A DNA stretch of 64,000 nt from Streptomyces lanatus (GCF_014655715.1 NZ_BNBM01000005.1:310001-374000); one strand, 5' to 3'; numbered from the stretch's first letter, positions 8,137-18,486 are shown. Notes: generated by a model not told the origin, from the sequence alone. Translations and numbers: made by a program.

Positions 8137-11091
8137 ATGAGACCCAGAGCGAGATCGATCCTCGCTGTCGGCGCTCTCCTCATAGGTGGAGCGAGTATCG
8201 CACCCATAGCCCAGGCACAACCGGGCAGTTCACAGGATTCCGATCCGAGTGAAGTGAAGGTCTTCCGGGCCGAGGTCACCAAGAAGCAGATACCCCTGCT
8301 GCTGGCGGCCGGTCAGGACGGCCACGAACTCAGTGAGCAGGCGCCCGAGAAGGGCACGGCCACCGTCGAGGTGTATCTCACCGACGACCAGGCCAAGAAG
8401 CTTCGGAAGCAGGGCGTCGAGCTCGCCGAGCACGACCTGTCCGCCACGGCGGAGGCCCGCACGGAGAAGGCCGCAGAGGGCGTGTTCCGCCCGTACAGCG
8501 GAAGCGGGGGGCTCAAGGAGGAGATCGTCCGGGCCGGACAGGAGAACCCCGGCCTCACCAAGGTCGTCTCCATCGGCAAGACGGTCAAGGGCCAGGACAT
8601 CCTCGCGCTCAAGCTCACCAAGAACGCGAAGAGGACGAAGGACGGTGCCAAGCCCTCCGTCCTCTACATGTCCAACCAGCACGCGCGCGAGTGGATCACG
8701 CCGGAGATGACCCGGCGCCTGATGCACCACTACCTGGACAACTACAAGACGGACAAGCGCATCAAGAAGATCGTCGACTCGACCGAGCTGTGGTTCGTCC
8801 TCTCGGCCAATCCCGACGGCTACGACTACACGTTCCAGGACTCCACCACCCGCCTGTGGCGCAAGAACCTGCGGGACATCAACGCCGACGGTGTCATAAG
8901 CACCGGCGACGGCGTCGACCTCAACCGCAACTTCTCCTACAAGTGGGGCTACGACGACGAGGGTTCGTCCCCCAACCCCACCAGTGAGACCTACCGTGGC
9001 ACGGCACCGGCCTCCGAGCCCGAGACCAAGGCGATCGACGCCTTCCAGAAGCGCATCGGCTTCACCTACGGCATCAACTACCACTCCGCCGCCGAACTCC
9101 TCCTCTACGGAGTCGGCTGGCAGGTGGCCACCGATACCCCGGACGACGTCCTCTACAAGGCGCTCGCCGGCACCCCGGACAACTCCGCGATACCCGGCTA
9201 CCGTCCTCAGGTCTCCTCGGAGCTGTACACCACCAACGGCGAGGCGGACGGCCACGCGTCGAACGTCAACGGCCTGGCGATGTACACACCCGAGATGTCG
9301 ACCTGCCAGACCGTGTCGAACATCGACCCGAACGACCAGTGGAACGCGCGGGACTGCCAGTCGGTCTTCAACTTCCCGGACGACGAGAAGCTGATCCAGC
9401 AGGAGTTCGCCAAGAACGTGCCGTTCGCGCTGTCCGTCGCAGAGAGCGCCGCGCGTCCCGACCAGCCGGTCTCCTCGCTCGGCCTGAAGGCCGCGGACTT
9501 CACCCCGGCGCCGTTCACCACGTCGTACTCCCGCGGCGCCGACCAGGAGGTCTCCGTCGTCGTACGCAAGTCCGTGCGCGACAAGGAGCTCAAGTACCGC
9601 GTCAACGGCGGCCGTACCGAGGACATGGCGCTCAGGCCATGGAAGGGCGGCGAGACCTACGGCGGGGAGGACAACCTCTACTTCGACCAGTACAGCGCCA
9701 AGGTCGCCGACGGTGACCCCGGTGACAAGGTCGAGGTGTGGTTCACCGGCGAGACCAGGAGCGGAAGGCCCACCTCCAGCGAGCACTTCACGTACACGGT
9801 CGCCGAACGGCCGCGCGCGGACGTCCTCGTGGTCGCCGAGGAGGGCGCCGGCGCCGCACACGCGCAGCAGTACGTCGACGCGCTCAAGGCCAACGGTCAC
9901 CGGGCGATCGTCTGGGACGTCGCCGCGCAGGGCGCACCCGACGCACTCGGCGTGCTGGGCCACTTCGACACCGTCGTCCACTACACCGGCGCGAACGTCC
10001 CGGGCAACGCCACCCAACTCCAGCTGCGCGCCTACCTCAACGAGGGCGGCAAGCTGATGGAGGCGGGCGAGCAGGCCGGCGGCAACGTCGACCTGGGCGA
10101 TGGCACCCTGTCGAACGACTTCAGCCAGTACTACCTGGGCGCCTACTCCCGTACCTCGCTCCCCGGTGCCACCGGCTTCAACGGTTCCGGCAGGCTCGGC
10201 GGCTTCACCGGGGCGCTCGGCGAGGCCACCGGCAACCCGCTCGACAAGGCCGGCAGCTACAGCGTCACCTCGGACGAGCTGGCCGTCGACACGTACCCGC
10301 AGTTCGCCAGCGCGGGCGCGGGCCAGTTCGCCGGGACCGTCAACCCGTACGGGCCCTACGCCGGTTCGTACATGGCGGCCGCCGTGCACACCGACGACGC
10401 CTACAAGCGGCTCACCAGGACCGTCGACCTCAGCGGTGTGACGGCGGCACAGCAGCCGACCCTGCGCACCCAGTTGCAGTGGGACGTCGAGCCCGGCTAC
10501 GACAACGTCCTGATCGAGGCCCACACCACCGGGGCCGACGACTGGACGACACTCCCCGAGAAGAGCGGCGCCACCGGCACGGCCGTCCCGGCGGAGTGCG
10601 AGGCCGGCTTCTACATGGCCGAGCACCCCTGGCTCAAGCACTACCTGACGCACTCCACCGCGGGTTGCACCGCTACCGGCACCAGCGGCCAGTGGAACGC
10701 TCTCACCGGTGCCTCCGCGGGCTGGAAGCAAGTCGAGTTCGACCTGAGCGCGTACGCCGGCAAGTCGGTGGAGATCTCCATCAGCTATGTCTCCGACCCG
10801 GGCTTCGGCGGGCGCGGCGTCCTCGCCGACCAGGCCGCACTCGTCGTCGGCGGCACGGCCACCGAGACCGAGGGCTTCGAGACGTCGCTCGGCGCCTGGA
10901 GCGTGACCGGACCGCCCGCGGGCAGCCCGGCCGTGCTCAAGGACTGGGCGCGCACCGGAGCGCTGTTCCAGACGTACGGCGCGATCACCACGGACGACAC
11001 GGTGCTCCTCGGCTTCGGCCTGGAACACGTCACCGCGGCGGCCGACCGTACGGCGCTCATCGGAAAGGCCCTTGCATCACTTGAGAACTGA
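8137..11091 (+). CDS. Secreted M14-family zinc carboxypeptidase
   Basis: Extracellular metallopeptidase removing C-terminal residues from peptides. Signal peptide at residues 1-28 (MRPRARSILAVGALLIGG to AQAQ). The M14 zinc site shows HAREWITPE (H and E ligands, near 180), LNRNFSYKWG (near 262), NYHSAAELLLYG (third His, near 315) and TPEMSTCQ with the catalytic Glu (near 385). A C-terminal half of about 500 residues resembles the adhesion-type regions of immune-inhibitor-A-like proteases and may bind substrate. 984 residues. Start ATG 8137 is chosen because AGGGGGG precedes it and it begins the signal peptide; the frame stays open from 8086. Confidence 0.93.
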   Translation: MRPRARSILAVGALLIGGASIAPIAQAQPGSSQDSDPSEVKVFRAEVTKKQIPLLLAAGQDGHELSEQAPEKGTATVEVYLTDDQAKKLRKQGVELAEHDLSATAEARTEKAAEGVFRPYSGSGGLKEEIVRAGQENPGLTKVVSIGKTVKGQDILALKLTKNAKRTKDGAKPSVLYMSNQHAREWITPEMTRRLMHHYLDNYKTDKRIKKIVDSTELWFVLSANPDGYDYTFQDSTTRLWRKNLRDINADGVISTGDGVDLNRNFSYKWGYDDEGSSPNPTSETYRGTAPASEPETKAIDAFQKRIGFTYGINYHSAAELLLYGVGWQVATDTPDDVLYKALAGTPDNSAIPGYRPQVSSELYTTNGEADGHASNVNGLAMYTPEMSTCQTVSNIDPNDQWNARDCQSVFNFPDDEKLIQQEFAKNVPFALSVAESAARPDQPVSSLGLKAADFTPAPFTTSYSRGADQEVSVVVRKSVRDKELKYRVNGGRTEDMALRPWKGGETYGGEDNLYFDQYSAKVADGDPGDKVEVWFTGETRSGRPTSSEHFTYTVAERPRADVLVVAEEGAGAAHAQQYVDALKANGHRAIVWDVAAQGAPDALGVLGHFDTVVHYTGANVPGNATQLQLRAYLNEGGKLMEAGEQAGGNVDLGDGTLSNDFSQYYLGAYSRTSLPGATGFNGSGRLGGFTGALGEATGNPLDKAGSYSVTSDELAVDTYPQFASAGAGQFAGTVNPYGPYAGSYMAAAVHTDDAYKRLTRTVDLSGVTAAQQPTLRTQLQWDVEPGYDNVLIEAHTTGADDWTTLPEKSGATGTAVPAECEAGFYMAEHPWLKHYLTHSTAGCTATGTSGQWNALTGASAGWKQVEFDLSAYAGKSVEISISYVSDPGFGGRGVLADQAALVVGGTATETEGFETSLGAWSVTGPPAGSPAVLKDWARTGALFQTYGAITTDDTVLLGFGLEHVTAAADRTALIGKALASLEN

Positions 11092-11155
11092 CACGCCGAG
11101 GTCAACCGCGCACCACGCACGGTGACCAAATCGAGTGATCCGGGCTTCCCGGCGG

Positions 11156-11191
11156 GGCGGTCCGTACCCCTACTGGCGGGTACGGACCGCC
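11156..11191. terminator. Strong hairpin terminator between carboxypeptidase gene and gap
   Basis: A perfect 14-bp stem, GGCGGTCCGTACCC (11156-11169) with GGGTACGGACCGCC (11178-11191), closes an 8-nt loop. It lies about 65 bp after the peptidase stop and 130 bp before gap, insulating the two. Confidence 0.8.
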
Positions 11192-11320
11192 GTGCCGTCT
11201 ATGAGGTATCTGGATGTCACCACCGAGGCCGCAGGGAGGTAGGGTCGTAGGCGGTCGGGGACATCCCAAACAGAGCTCGCCGGCACCGCATGGCCGGCGT
11301 ACCAACGAGGAGATCGGTTC

Positions 11321-12328
<1,008 letters not shown>

Positions 12329-12350
12329 TCGGCAGAGCGGCACCTTGATG

Positions 12351-12401
12351 TGAGGGCAGGGCCCGTGCGGCGCAGGGACGCGTCGCCCGGGCCCTGACTC
12401 A
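12351..12401 (+). terminator. Hairpin between gap and pgk
   Basis: CAGGGCCCG (12357-12365) pairs with CGGGCCCTG (12388-12396), flanked by TGAG/CTCA that also pair. The loop is partly self-complementary. It probably ends or attenuates gap transcripts. A TAGGAT hexamer (12420-12425) just downstream is a candidate -10 for pgk. Confidence 0.65.
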
Positions 12402-12470
12402 CGTGCAGACCAGGCCTTTTAGGATCACTGGCGATCCGAGCATACGAACCCTCCTCGGGAGTCCCCTTCC

Positions 12471-13682
12471 ATGAAGACGATCGACGAACTCCTCGCCGAG
12501 TCAGTCGCGGGCCGGCGGGTCTTCGTCCGCGCCGACCTGAACGTGCCGCTGGACGGCACCACCATCACCGACGACGGCCGCATCCGCGCCGTGCTGCCCA
12601 CCGTCAAGGCCCTGGCCGAGGCGGGCGCACGCGTGGTCGTCGCCTCGCACCTGGGCCGCCCCAAGGGCGCCCCGGACCCCGCGTTCTCCCTCGCCCCCGC
12701 CGCCGCCCGCCTCGGTGAACTCCTCGGCGCCGACGTGGCCTTCGCGACCGACACGGTCGGCGAGTCCGCCCAGGCGGTCGTCGCCGGGCTGGCCGACGGC
12801 CAGGTCGCCGTCGTCGAGAACCTGCGCTTCAACGCCGGCGAGACCAGCAAGGACGACGCCGAGCGCGCCGCCTTCGCCGAGCAGCTCGCCGCCCTCGCCG
12901 ACGTCTACGTCGGTGACGGCTTCGGCGCGGTGCACCGTAAGCACGCGTCGGTGTACGACCTTCCGGCCCGCCTGCCGCACTACGCCGGCTACCTCATCGC
13001 GAACGAGGTCGCCGTCCTCAAGAAGCTCACCGAGGACGTCAAGCGGCCCTACGTCGTCGCGCTCGGCGGCGCCAAGGTGTCCGACAAGCTCGCCGTCATC
13101 GACCAGCTGCTCGCCAAGGCGGACCGGCTGCTCATCGGCGGCGGCATGGCGTACACCTTCCTCAAGGCCAAGGGCCACGAGGTCGGCATCTCCCTCCTCC
13201 AGGAGGACCAGATCCCGGCCGTCACCGAGTACCTGGAGCGCGCCGAGAAGAGCGGCGTCGAGATCGTCCTGCCGGTTGACGTCCTGGTCGCCGGCGAGTT
13301 CCCGGACCTGAAGACCAAGGCCCCGGCCAACCCCACGACCGTCGCCGCGGACGCCATCCCCGCCGACCAGGAGGGCCTGGACATCGGTCCGGAGACCCGC
13401 AAGCTGTACGCCTCGAAGCTCGCCGACGCCGGCACCGTCTTCTGGAACGGCCCCATGGGCGTCTTCGAGCACCCCGACTACGCCGAGGGCACCAAGGCGG
13501 TCGCCCAGGCCCTCCTCGACTCCCCGGGCTTCACCGTGGTCGGCGGTGGCGACTCCGCCGCGGCCGTCCGCACCCTGGGCTTCGACGAGACGGCATTCGG
13601 CCACATCTCGACCGGTGGCGGCGCCTCCCTCGAATACCTCGAGGGCAAGACGCTCCCCGGCCTCGCCGCACTGGAGGACTGA
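12471..13682 (+). CDS. pgk: Phosphoglycerate kinase
   Basis: Transfers phosphate from 1,3-bisphosphoglycerate to ADP. N-terminal substrate site VRADLNVPLD and SHLGRPKG, hinge GGAKVSDKL, and the C-terminal nucleotide loop GGGDSAAAVRTLGF with the end block ISTGGGASLEYLEGK. 403 residues, full length. Start ATG 12471. Six bp separate its stop from tpiA, so the two are co-transcribed. Confidence 0.98.
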   Translation: MKTIDELLAESVAGRRVFVRADLNVPLDGTTITDDGRIRAVLPTVKALAEAGARVVVASHLGRPKGAPDPAFSLAPAAARLGELLGADVAFATDTVGESAQAVVAGLADGQVAVVENLRFNAGETSKDDAERAAFAEQLAALADVYVGDGFGAVHRKHASVYDLPARLPHYAGYLIANEVAVLKKLTEDVKRPYVVALGGAKVSDKLAVIDQLLAKADRLLIGGGMAYTFLKAKGHEVGISLLQEDQIPAVTEYLERAEKSGVEIVLPVDVLVAGEFPDLKTKAPANPTTVAADAIPADQEGLDIGPETRKLYASKLADAGTVFWNGPMGVFEHPDYAEGTKAVAQALLDSPGFTVVGGGDSAAAVRTLGFDETAFGHISTGGGASLEYLEGKTLPGLAALED

Positions 13683-13688
13683 CCCCTT

Positions 13689-14480
13689 ATGGCTGCATCT
13701 AATTCCCCTGGGCGCATGCCGCTGATGGCGGGCAACTGGAAGATGAACCTCAACCACCTCGAGGCCATCGCGCACGTCCAGAAGCTCGCCTTCGCCCTGG
13801 CCGACAAGGACTACGACGCGGTCGAGGTCGCCGTCCTGCCGCCCTTCACCGACCTGCGCTCCGTGCAGACCCTGGTCGACGGCGACAAGCTGAAGATCAA
13901 GTACGGCGCCCAGGACATCTCGGCGCACGACTCCGGTGCCTACACCGGCGAGATCTCCGGTCCGATGCTGGCCAAGCTGAAGTGCACGTACGTGGCGATC
14001 GGCCACTCCGAGCGCCGCCAGTACCACGCGGAGACCGACGAGATCGTCAACGCCAAGGTCAAGGCCGCCTACAAGCACGGTCTGACCCCGATCCTGTGCG
14101 TCGGCGAGGAGCTGGAGGTCCGCGAGGCGGGCAACCACGTCTCCCACACCCTCGCCCAGGTCGAGGGCGGTCTGAAGGACCTCCCGGCCGAGCAGGCCGA
14201 GTCCGTCGTGATCGCCTACGAGCCCGTGTGGGCCATCGGCACCGGCAAGGTCTGCGGCGCCGACGACGCGCAGGAGGTCTGCGCCGCCATCCGCGCCAAG
14301 CTCGCCGAGCTGTACACGCAGGAGCTGGCCGACCAGGTCCGCATCCAGTACGGCGGCTCCGTGAAGTCGGGCAATGTCGCCGAGATCATGGCGAAGGCCG
14401 ACATCGACGGTGCCTTGGTGGGCGGTGCCTCGCTGGACGCCGACGAGTTCGTCAAGATCGTGCGCTTCCGCGACCAGTGA
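13689..14480 (+). CDS. tpiA: Triosephosphate isomerase
   Basis: Interconverts dihydroxyacetone phosphate and glyceraldehyde 3-phosphate. Substrate Lys in MAGNWKMN, catalytic His in IGHSERRQYH, catalytic Glu in AYEPVWAIGTGK, and phosphate loops YGGSVKSGN and GALVGGASL. 263 residues, full length. ATG 13689 is preceded by GGAGG in the end of pgk. A downstream ATG at 13716 is also possible because conserved residues begin after it. Confidence 0.98.
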   Translation: MAASNSPGRMPLMAGNWKMNLNHLEAIAHVQKLAFALADKDYDAVEVAVLPPFTDLRSVQTLVDGDKLKIKYGAQDISAHDSGAYTGEISGPMLAKLKCTYVAIGHSERRQYHAETDEIVNAKVKAAYKHGLTPILCVGEELEVREAGNHVSHTLAQVEGGLKDLPAEQAESVVIAYEPVWAIGTGKVCGADDAQEVCAAIRAKLAELYTQELADQVRIQYGGSVKSGNVAEIMAKADIDGALVGGASLDADEFVKIVRFRDQ

Positions 14481-14514
14481 GTATGCGGTAGCGGCGATCC
14501 GTCGTACCCTTGCG

Positions 14515-14540
14515 GGGGCACAGCCTGGAGGCTGTGCCCC
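14515..14540 (+). terminator. Terminator after tpiA
   Basis: Perfect 11-bp stem GGGGCACAGCC (14515-14525) and GGCTGTGCCCC (14530-14540) with the 4-nt loop TGGA. It lies 35 bp after tpiA and 36 bp before secG. Confidence 0.8.
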
Positions 14541-14576
14541 TGTCGTCCATCCAGATCCGAGGAAGTTGGTCCAGCC

Positions 14577-14813
14577 GTGGTTATGGGGTTCTCGATCGCC
14601 CTGATGGTCTTCAGCGGGCTGCTGATGCTGCTGGTGCTGATGCACAAGGGCAAGGGCGGCGGCCTCTCCGACATGTTCGGTGGCGGCATGCAGTCGTCCG
14701 TCGGCGGCTCCTCGGTCGCCGAGCGCAACCTCGACCGGATCACCGTGGTGGTCGGTCTGCTCTGGTTCGCGTGCATTGTCGTACTCGGCATCATGATGAA
14801 GGTCAACAACTGA
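14577..14813 (+). CDS. secG: Protein translocase subunit SecG
   Basis: Small subunit of the SecYEG protein-export channel. 78 residues with two membrane segments (IALMVFSGLLMLLVLM and ITVVVGLLWFACIVVLGIMM) separated by the glycine-rich loop GGGLSDMFGGGMQ typical of SecG. GTG start at 14577 with GAGGAAG upstream; an ATG two codons in is an alternative. secG after tpiA is the standard actinobacterial order. Confidence 0.95.
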   Translation: MVMGFSIALMVFSGLLMLLVLMHKGKGGGLSDMFGGGMQSSVGGSSVAERNLDRITVVVGLLWFACIVVLGIMMKVNN

Positions 14814-14837
14814 CCGCACGCACAATCCATACGTAAG

Positions 14838-14882
14838 GCCCCATGTTCGGTACGCGCAGCTGAGCGCCGCCTATCATGGGGC
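14838..14882 (+). terminator. Possible terminator after secG
   Basis: GCCCCATG (14838-14845) pairs with CATGGGGC (14875-14882) across a 29-nt GC-rich loop that can fold further. It is 25 bp after secG. Confidence 0.45.
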
Positions 14883-14919
14883 TTGCGTCTTGGTGTAGGG
14901 GCTCTGTAACCACAATCAC

Positions 14920-14986
14920 TGGACGCGCGTTGGGCCTTACGTAGACTGAGGCGCTCGCAGCGAAGCGAAACGCCGACTCGCTTTGC
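14920..14986 (+). promoter_or_regulatory. Candidate promoter and leader hairpin of the rbpA-like gene
   Basis: TGGACG (14920-14925), a 16-bp spacer and TAGACT (14942-14947) fit a vegetative Streptomyces promoter. The predicted leader contains GCGAAGCGA (14960-14968) pairing with TCGCTTTGC (14978-14986), 8 of 9 bases, just before the ribosome site. Confidence 0.5.
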
Positions 14987-15013
14987 GGCACCATCACGCA
15001 GGGAGTTACGACC

Positions 15014-15349
15014 GTGGCAAGTGGCAACGCGATCCGAGGAAGCCGGGTCGGGGCGGGGCCGATGGGCGAGGCCGAGCGGGGCGAGTCCGCGCCCCGGCTG
15101 CGCATCTCCTTCTGGTGCTCCAACGGGCATGAGACCCAGCCCAGCTTCGCCAGCGACGCGCAGGTTCCCGACACCTGGGACTGCCCGCGCTGCGGCTTCC
15201 CCGCCGGGCAGGACCGGGACAACCCGCCGGACCCGCCGCGCACCGAGCCCTACAAGACGCACCTCGCGTATGTACGGGAACGACGCAGCGACGCGGACGG
15301 CGAGGCGATCCTCGCCGAGGCGCTCGCCAAACTGCGGGGCGAGATCTAG
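15014..15349 (+). CDS. RbpA-family RNA polymerase-binding protein (paralogue)
   Basis: RbpA binds the sigma2 domain of HrdB-type sigma factors and stabilises open complexes. This 111-residue protein keeps the RbpA plan: an N-terminal RGSR tail, a central zinc/Rossmann-like domain with FWCSNGHE and CPRCG, and a C-terminal basic helix (KTHLAYVRERRSDADGEAIL) matching the sigma-interaction segment. It differs from the RbpA I remember from S. coelicolor and M. tuberculosis in its middle and in lacking THWDMLLERR, so it is probably the second family member (often called RbpB). GTG start at 15014 with GGGAG upstream. Confidence 0.8.
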   Translation: MASGNAIRGSRVGAGPMGEAERGESAPRLRISFWCSNGHETQPSFASDAQVPDTWDCPRCGFPAGQDRDNPPDPPRTEPYKTHLAYVRERRSDADGEAILAEALAKLRGEI

Positions 15350-15359
15350 GAATTGAGGA

Positions 15360-15389
15360 CCGGCCAGGTACCCATGGGTGCCTGGCCGG
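15360..15389. terminator. Terminator after the rbpA-like gene
   Basis: Nearly perfect palindrome with arms at 15360-15373 and 15376-15389 built on CCGGCCAGG and CCTGGCCGG, one G-T pair, and a very short loop. It lies 11 bp after the stop. Confidence 0.75.
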
Positions 15390-15458
15390 ACCTGTCTGAC
15401 GCACTGCCCGGACCCCGCTCGGGGACCGATTGTCAGTGGCGCCCTCTACGGTTTGTGT

Positions 15459-15483
15459 ATCGATCATTCGCGAACGGATCGAT
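15459..15483. promoter_or_regulatory. Operator-like palindrome upstream of the MFS gene
   Basis: ATCGATC (15459-15465) and GATCGAT (15477-15483) flank a TTCGCGAA-like centre; 21 of 25 bases are symmetric. It lies 27 bp before the MFS start. No regulator gene is adjacent, so the binding protein is unknown. Confidence 0.45.
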
Positions 15484-15509
15484 GGACGGACGGACCGTGA
15501 GGGGGAGCT

Positions 15510-16778
15510 GTGGCGACGGCTGAGACGGTGGGTGTGCGCGCTCCGGCGTGGCGCGGTGGATTCGGACGGCTGTGGAGCGCCGCCATACTCTCCAGCTTCG
15601 GAGACTCCCTGCGTACGGCCGCCCTGCCGCTCCTCGCCGTCACACTGACGGACCGGCCGCTGCTGATCGCCGCGGTCACCGCCTGCGGCTATCTGCCCTG
15701 GATCGTCTTCGGACTGCTCGGCGGCGCCATCGCCGACCGGGTGGACCAGCGACGCGCGATGTGGACGGTGGACGCGTTACGGGGACTGCTGGTCGCCGCG
15801 TTCGCCGTGCTCGTGGCCCTCGGGCACGCCTCGATCGGCCTGCTCCTCGCGCTGGCCTTCACCCTGACGGCGCTCCAGACCCTGTTCGACAACGCCTCCA
15901 CGGCCCTGCTCCCCGCCCTGGTGCACCGTGACGCGCTCGGCAGCGCGAACGCCCGGCTGATGACCGGGCAGCGCATCGCGGGCGGACTGGTGGGCGGGCC
16001 GGCCGTGCCGTTGTTGCTGGTCGCGGGGGCCGCCGTCCCCTTCGCCGCCGACGCCGCCACCTTCCTGATCGCGGCCGCGCTCGTGGCCTCGCTGCGGACC
16101 GGGGGGCCCGAGCGGACGCCGGCCCCCGCGGGCAGCACCCTGCGCCGGGAGATCGGGGAGGGGCTGCGCACGCTGTGGCGCGACCGGGCGCTGAGAGGGC
16201 TGTGCGCCGCCACCGCCCTGTGCAACATCGGCATGGGTGCCCAGATCGCCACCCTGGTCGTCCTGGTCACCGGGTGGCTGGACGCCGGTGCCGCGGGCTT
16301 CGCGGCGGCGGGTGCGGCGTTCACCATCGGCGGTCTGGCCGGGGGAGTGGCGAACGGCTGGATCGTGAGGCGGCTGGGCGGGGTGCGGGCCGTGCTGATC
16401 GCGGGCGCCGTGCAGACCGGGGCCCTGATCGTCATGGGCACCGTGCGCAGCCTGGCCGTGCTGGTGGCGGCGCTGACCGTCTTCGGGTTCATGGGCATGG
16501 TGTGGAACGTCAACACGACGACACTCATGCAGCAGCGCAGCCCCGTCGAGCTGCTCGGCCGGGTGTCCTCGGCCTTCCGGACGCTGGCGTTCGCCGGGGT
16601 ACCGCTCGGCGCCCTGCTGGGCGGTGCCGTCGCCACCGCCTGGGGCCCGAACACCCCGCCCCTGCTCACGGCGGCCTTCTTCGTACTGGCCCTCGCCGCG
16701 CTGATACCCGCGGGCAAGCGGGACGTACCTGTTGTTGACCGGGGCGACGACGCCAGGACAGCTCACGTCCCGCGCTGA
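15510..16778 (+). CDS. MFS transporter, drug-exporter-like
   Basis: Probable proton-driven exporter of the major facilitator superfamily (EntS/MFS_3 type). 422 residues with about 12 hydrophobic segments. The loop-2 motif is GAIADRVDQRRAM, and the second half has LGGVRAVLIAGAVQTGALIV. GTG start at 15510 follows GAGGGGGAG. It stands alone between the rbpA-like gene and pgi; substrate unknown. Confidence 0.85.
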   Translation: MATAETVGVRAPAWRGGFGRLWSAAILSSFGDSLRTAALPLLAVTLTDRPLLIAAVTACGYLPWIVFGLLGGAIADRVDQRRAMWTVDALRGLLVAAFAVLVALGHASIGLLLALAFTLTALQTLFDNASTALLPALVHRDALGSANARLMTGQRIAGGLVGGPAVPLLLVAGAAVPFAADAATFLIAAALVASLRTGGPERTPAPAGSTLRREIGEGLRTLWRDRALRGLCAATALCNIGMGAQIATLVVLVTGWLDAGAAGFAAAGAAFTIGGLAGGVANGWIVRRLGGVRAVLIAGAVQTGALIVMGTVRSLAVLVAALTVFGFMGMVWNVNTTTLMQQRSPVELLGRVSSAFRTLAFAGVPLGALLGGAVATAWGPNTPPLLTAAFFVLALAALIPAGKRDVPVVDRGDDARTAHVPR

Positions 16779-16830
16779 TCAATTAGGTTGGAACAGCTGG
16801 GACAGGCACGAAAGAAGGCTGAAGTCGGAC

Positions 16831-18486
16831 ATGAACGCAGACGGCCGTACCAGGCTCAACCAGACGCCCGAGTGGACCGCGCTGGCCAAGCACCGCGAGG
16901 AGCTCGGCGAAGTGCGGCTGCGGGAGCTGTTCGCAGCCGACCCGGGCCGCGGAGCCGGGTACACGCTGCAGGTCGGTGACCTGCACATCGACTACTCCAA
17001 GCATCTGGTCACCGACGAGACGCTGCGGCTGCTGCGCGGGCTGGCCGCCGCGACGGACGTGTTCGGGCTGCGGGACGCCATGTTCCGCGGCGAGAAGATC
17101 AACACCACCGAGGACCGGGCGGTGCTGCACACGGCGCTGCGCGCCCCGCGCGAGGCGGTCGTCGAGGTCGACGGGGAGAACGTCGTCCCCGGTGTGCACG
17201 CCGTCCTCGACAAGATGGCCGGCTTCGCCGAGCGGGTCCGCTCCGGCGCCTGGACCGGCCACACCGGCAAGCGGATCAAGAACATCGTCAACGTCGGCAT
17301 CGGCGGCTCCGACCTCGGCCCGGCGATGGCCTACGAGGTGCTGCGCGGCTTCACCGACCGCGACCTCACGGTCCGCTTCGTGTCCAACGTCGACGGCGCC
17401 GACCTGCACGAGGCCACCCGCGACCTGGACGCGGCCGAGACGCTGTTCATCATCGCGTCCAAGACGTTCACCACGATCGAGACGATCACCAACGCCACGT
17501 CCGCGCGGAACTGGCTGCTGGGCGAGCTGAAGGCCGGACCGGAGGCCGTCGCCAAGCACTTCGTCGCTTTGTCGACGAACGCCGAGAAGGTCGCCGACTT
17601 CGGCATCGACACGGTCAACATGTTCGAGTTCTGGGACTGGGTCGGCGGGCGCTACTCGTTCGACTCGGCGATCGGGCTGTCGCTGATGATCGCCATCGGC
17701 CCGGACCGCTTCCGGGAGATGCTCGACGGTTTCCACACCGTCGACCAGCACTTCCGCACCGCGCCCGCCGAGGCCAATGTGCCGCTGCTACTGGGCCTGT
17801 TGGGCATCTGGTACGGCAACTTCCATGACGCCCAGTCGCATGCGGTGCTGCCGTACAGCCACTACCTGTCGAAGTTCACCGCGTATCTCCAGCAGTTGGA
17901 CATGGAGTCCAACGGCAAGTACGTCGGCCGGGACGGGCGGGAGGTCGACTGGCAGACCGGGCCGGTGGTGTGGGGCACGCCCGGCACCAACGGGCAGCAC
18001 GCGTACTACCAGTTGATCCACCAGGGCACCAAGCTGATCCCGGCGGACTTCATCGGCTTCGCCGAGCCGGTCGCCGAGATGAGCGAGGAACTCAAGGCGC
18101 AGCACGACCTGTTGATGGCGAACTTCTTCGCCCAGACACAGGCGCTGGCGTTCGGCAAGACGCCGGAGGAGGTGCGGGCCGAGGGGGTGCCGGAGGAACT
18201 GGTGACCCACAAGACGTTCAAGGGCGACCATCCGACGACCACGATCCTCGCGCGTGAGCTGACGCCGTCCGTGCTGGGGCAGTTGATCGCGCTGTACGAG
18301 CACAAGGTGTTCGTGCAGGGCGCGGTGTGGAACATCGACTCCTTCGACCAGTGGGGCGTGGAGCTCGGCAAGGTCCTCGCCAAGCGGGTCGAGCCTGCGC
18401 TGACCGAAGGGGCCGAGGTGCCGGGGCTGGACGCGTCGACGCGGGCGCTCGTCGCCAAGTACCGGGAGCTGCGCGGACGGCAGTGA
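16831..18486 (+). CDS. pgi: Glucose-6-phosphate isomerase
   Basis: Interconverts glucose 6-phosphate and fructose 6-phosphate, linking glycolysis and the pentose phosphate genes further right. Family motifs: VGIGGSDLGPAMAYEVL, FIIASKTFTTIETITNA, signature GGRYSFDSAIGLSLMI, and QQLDMESNGKYV near the active-site Glu/His. 551 residues from ATG 16831, the usual length. The frame is open 99 bp upstream, but those residues are not PGI-like and overlap the MFS gene. Confidence 0.97.
   Translation: MNADGRTRLNQTPEWTALAKHREELGEVRLRELFAADPGRGAGYTLQVGDLHIDYSKHLVTDETLRLLRGLAAATDVFGLRDAMFRGEKINTTEDRAVLHTALRAPREAVVEVDGENVVPGVHAVLDKMAGFAERVRSGAWTGHTGKRIKNIVNVGIGGSDLGPAMAYEVLRGFTDRDLTVRFVSNVDGADLHEATRDLDAAETLFIIASKTFTTIETITNATSARNWLLGELKAGPEAVAKHFVALSTNAEKVADFGIDTVNMFEFWDWVGGRYSFDSAIGLSLMIAIGPDRFREMLDGFHTVDQHFRTAPAEANVPLLLGLLGIWYGNFHDAQSHAVLPYSHYLSKFTAYLQQLDMESNGKYVGRDGREVDWQTGPVVWGTPGTNGQHAYYQLIHQGTKLIPADFIGFAEPVAEMSEELKAQHDLLMANFFAQTQALAFGKTPEEVRAEGVPEELVTHKTFKGDHPTTTILARELTPSVLGQLIALYEHKVFVQGAVWNIDSFDQWGVELGKVLAKRVEPALTEGAEVPGLDASTRALVAKYRELRGRQ

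Noticed and set aside
14821..15000. RNA gene between secG and the rbpA-like gene
   Set aside because: Its hairpins fit a terminator and a leader; no cloverleaf or other known RNA fold was found.
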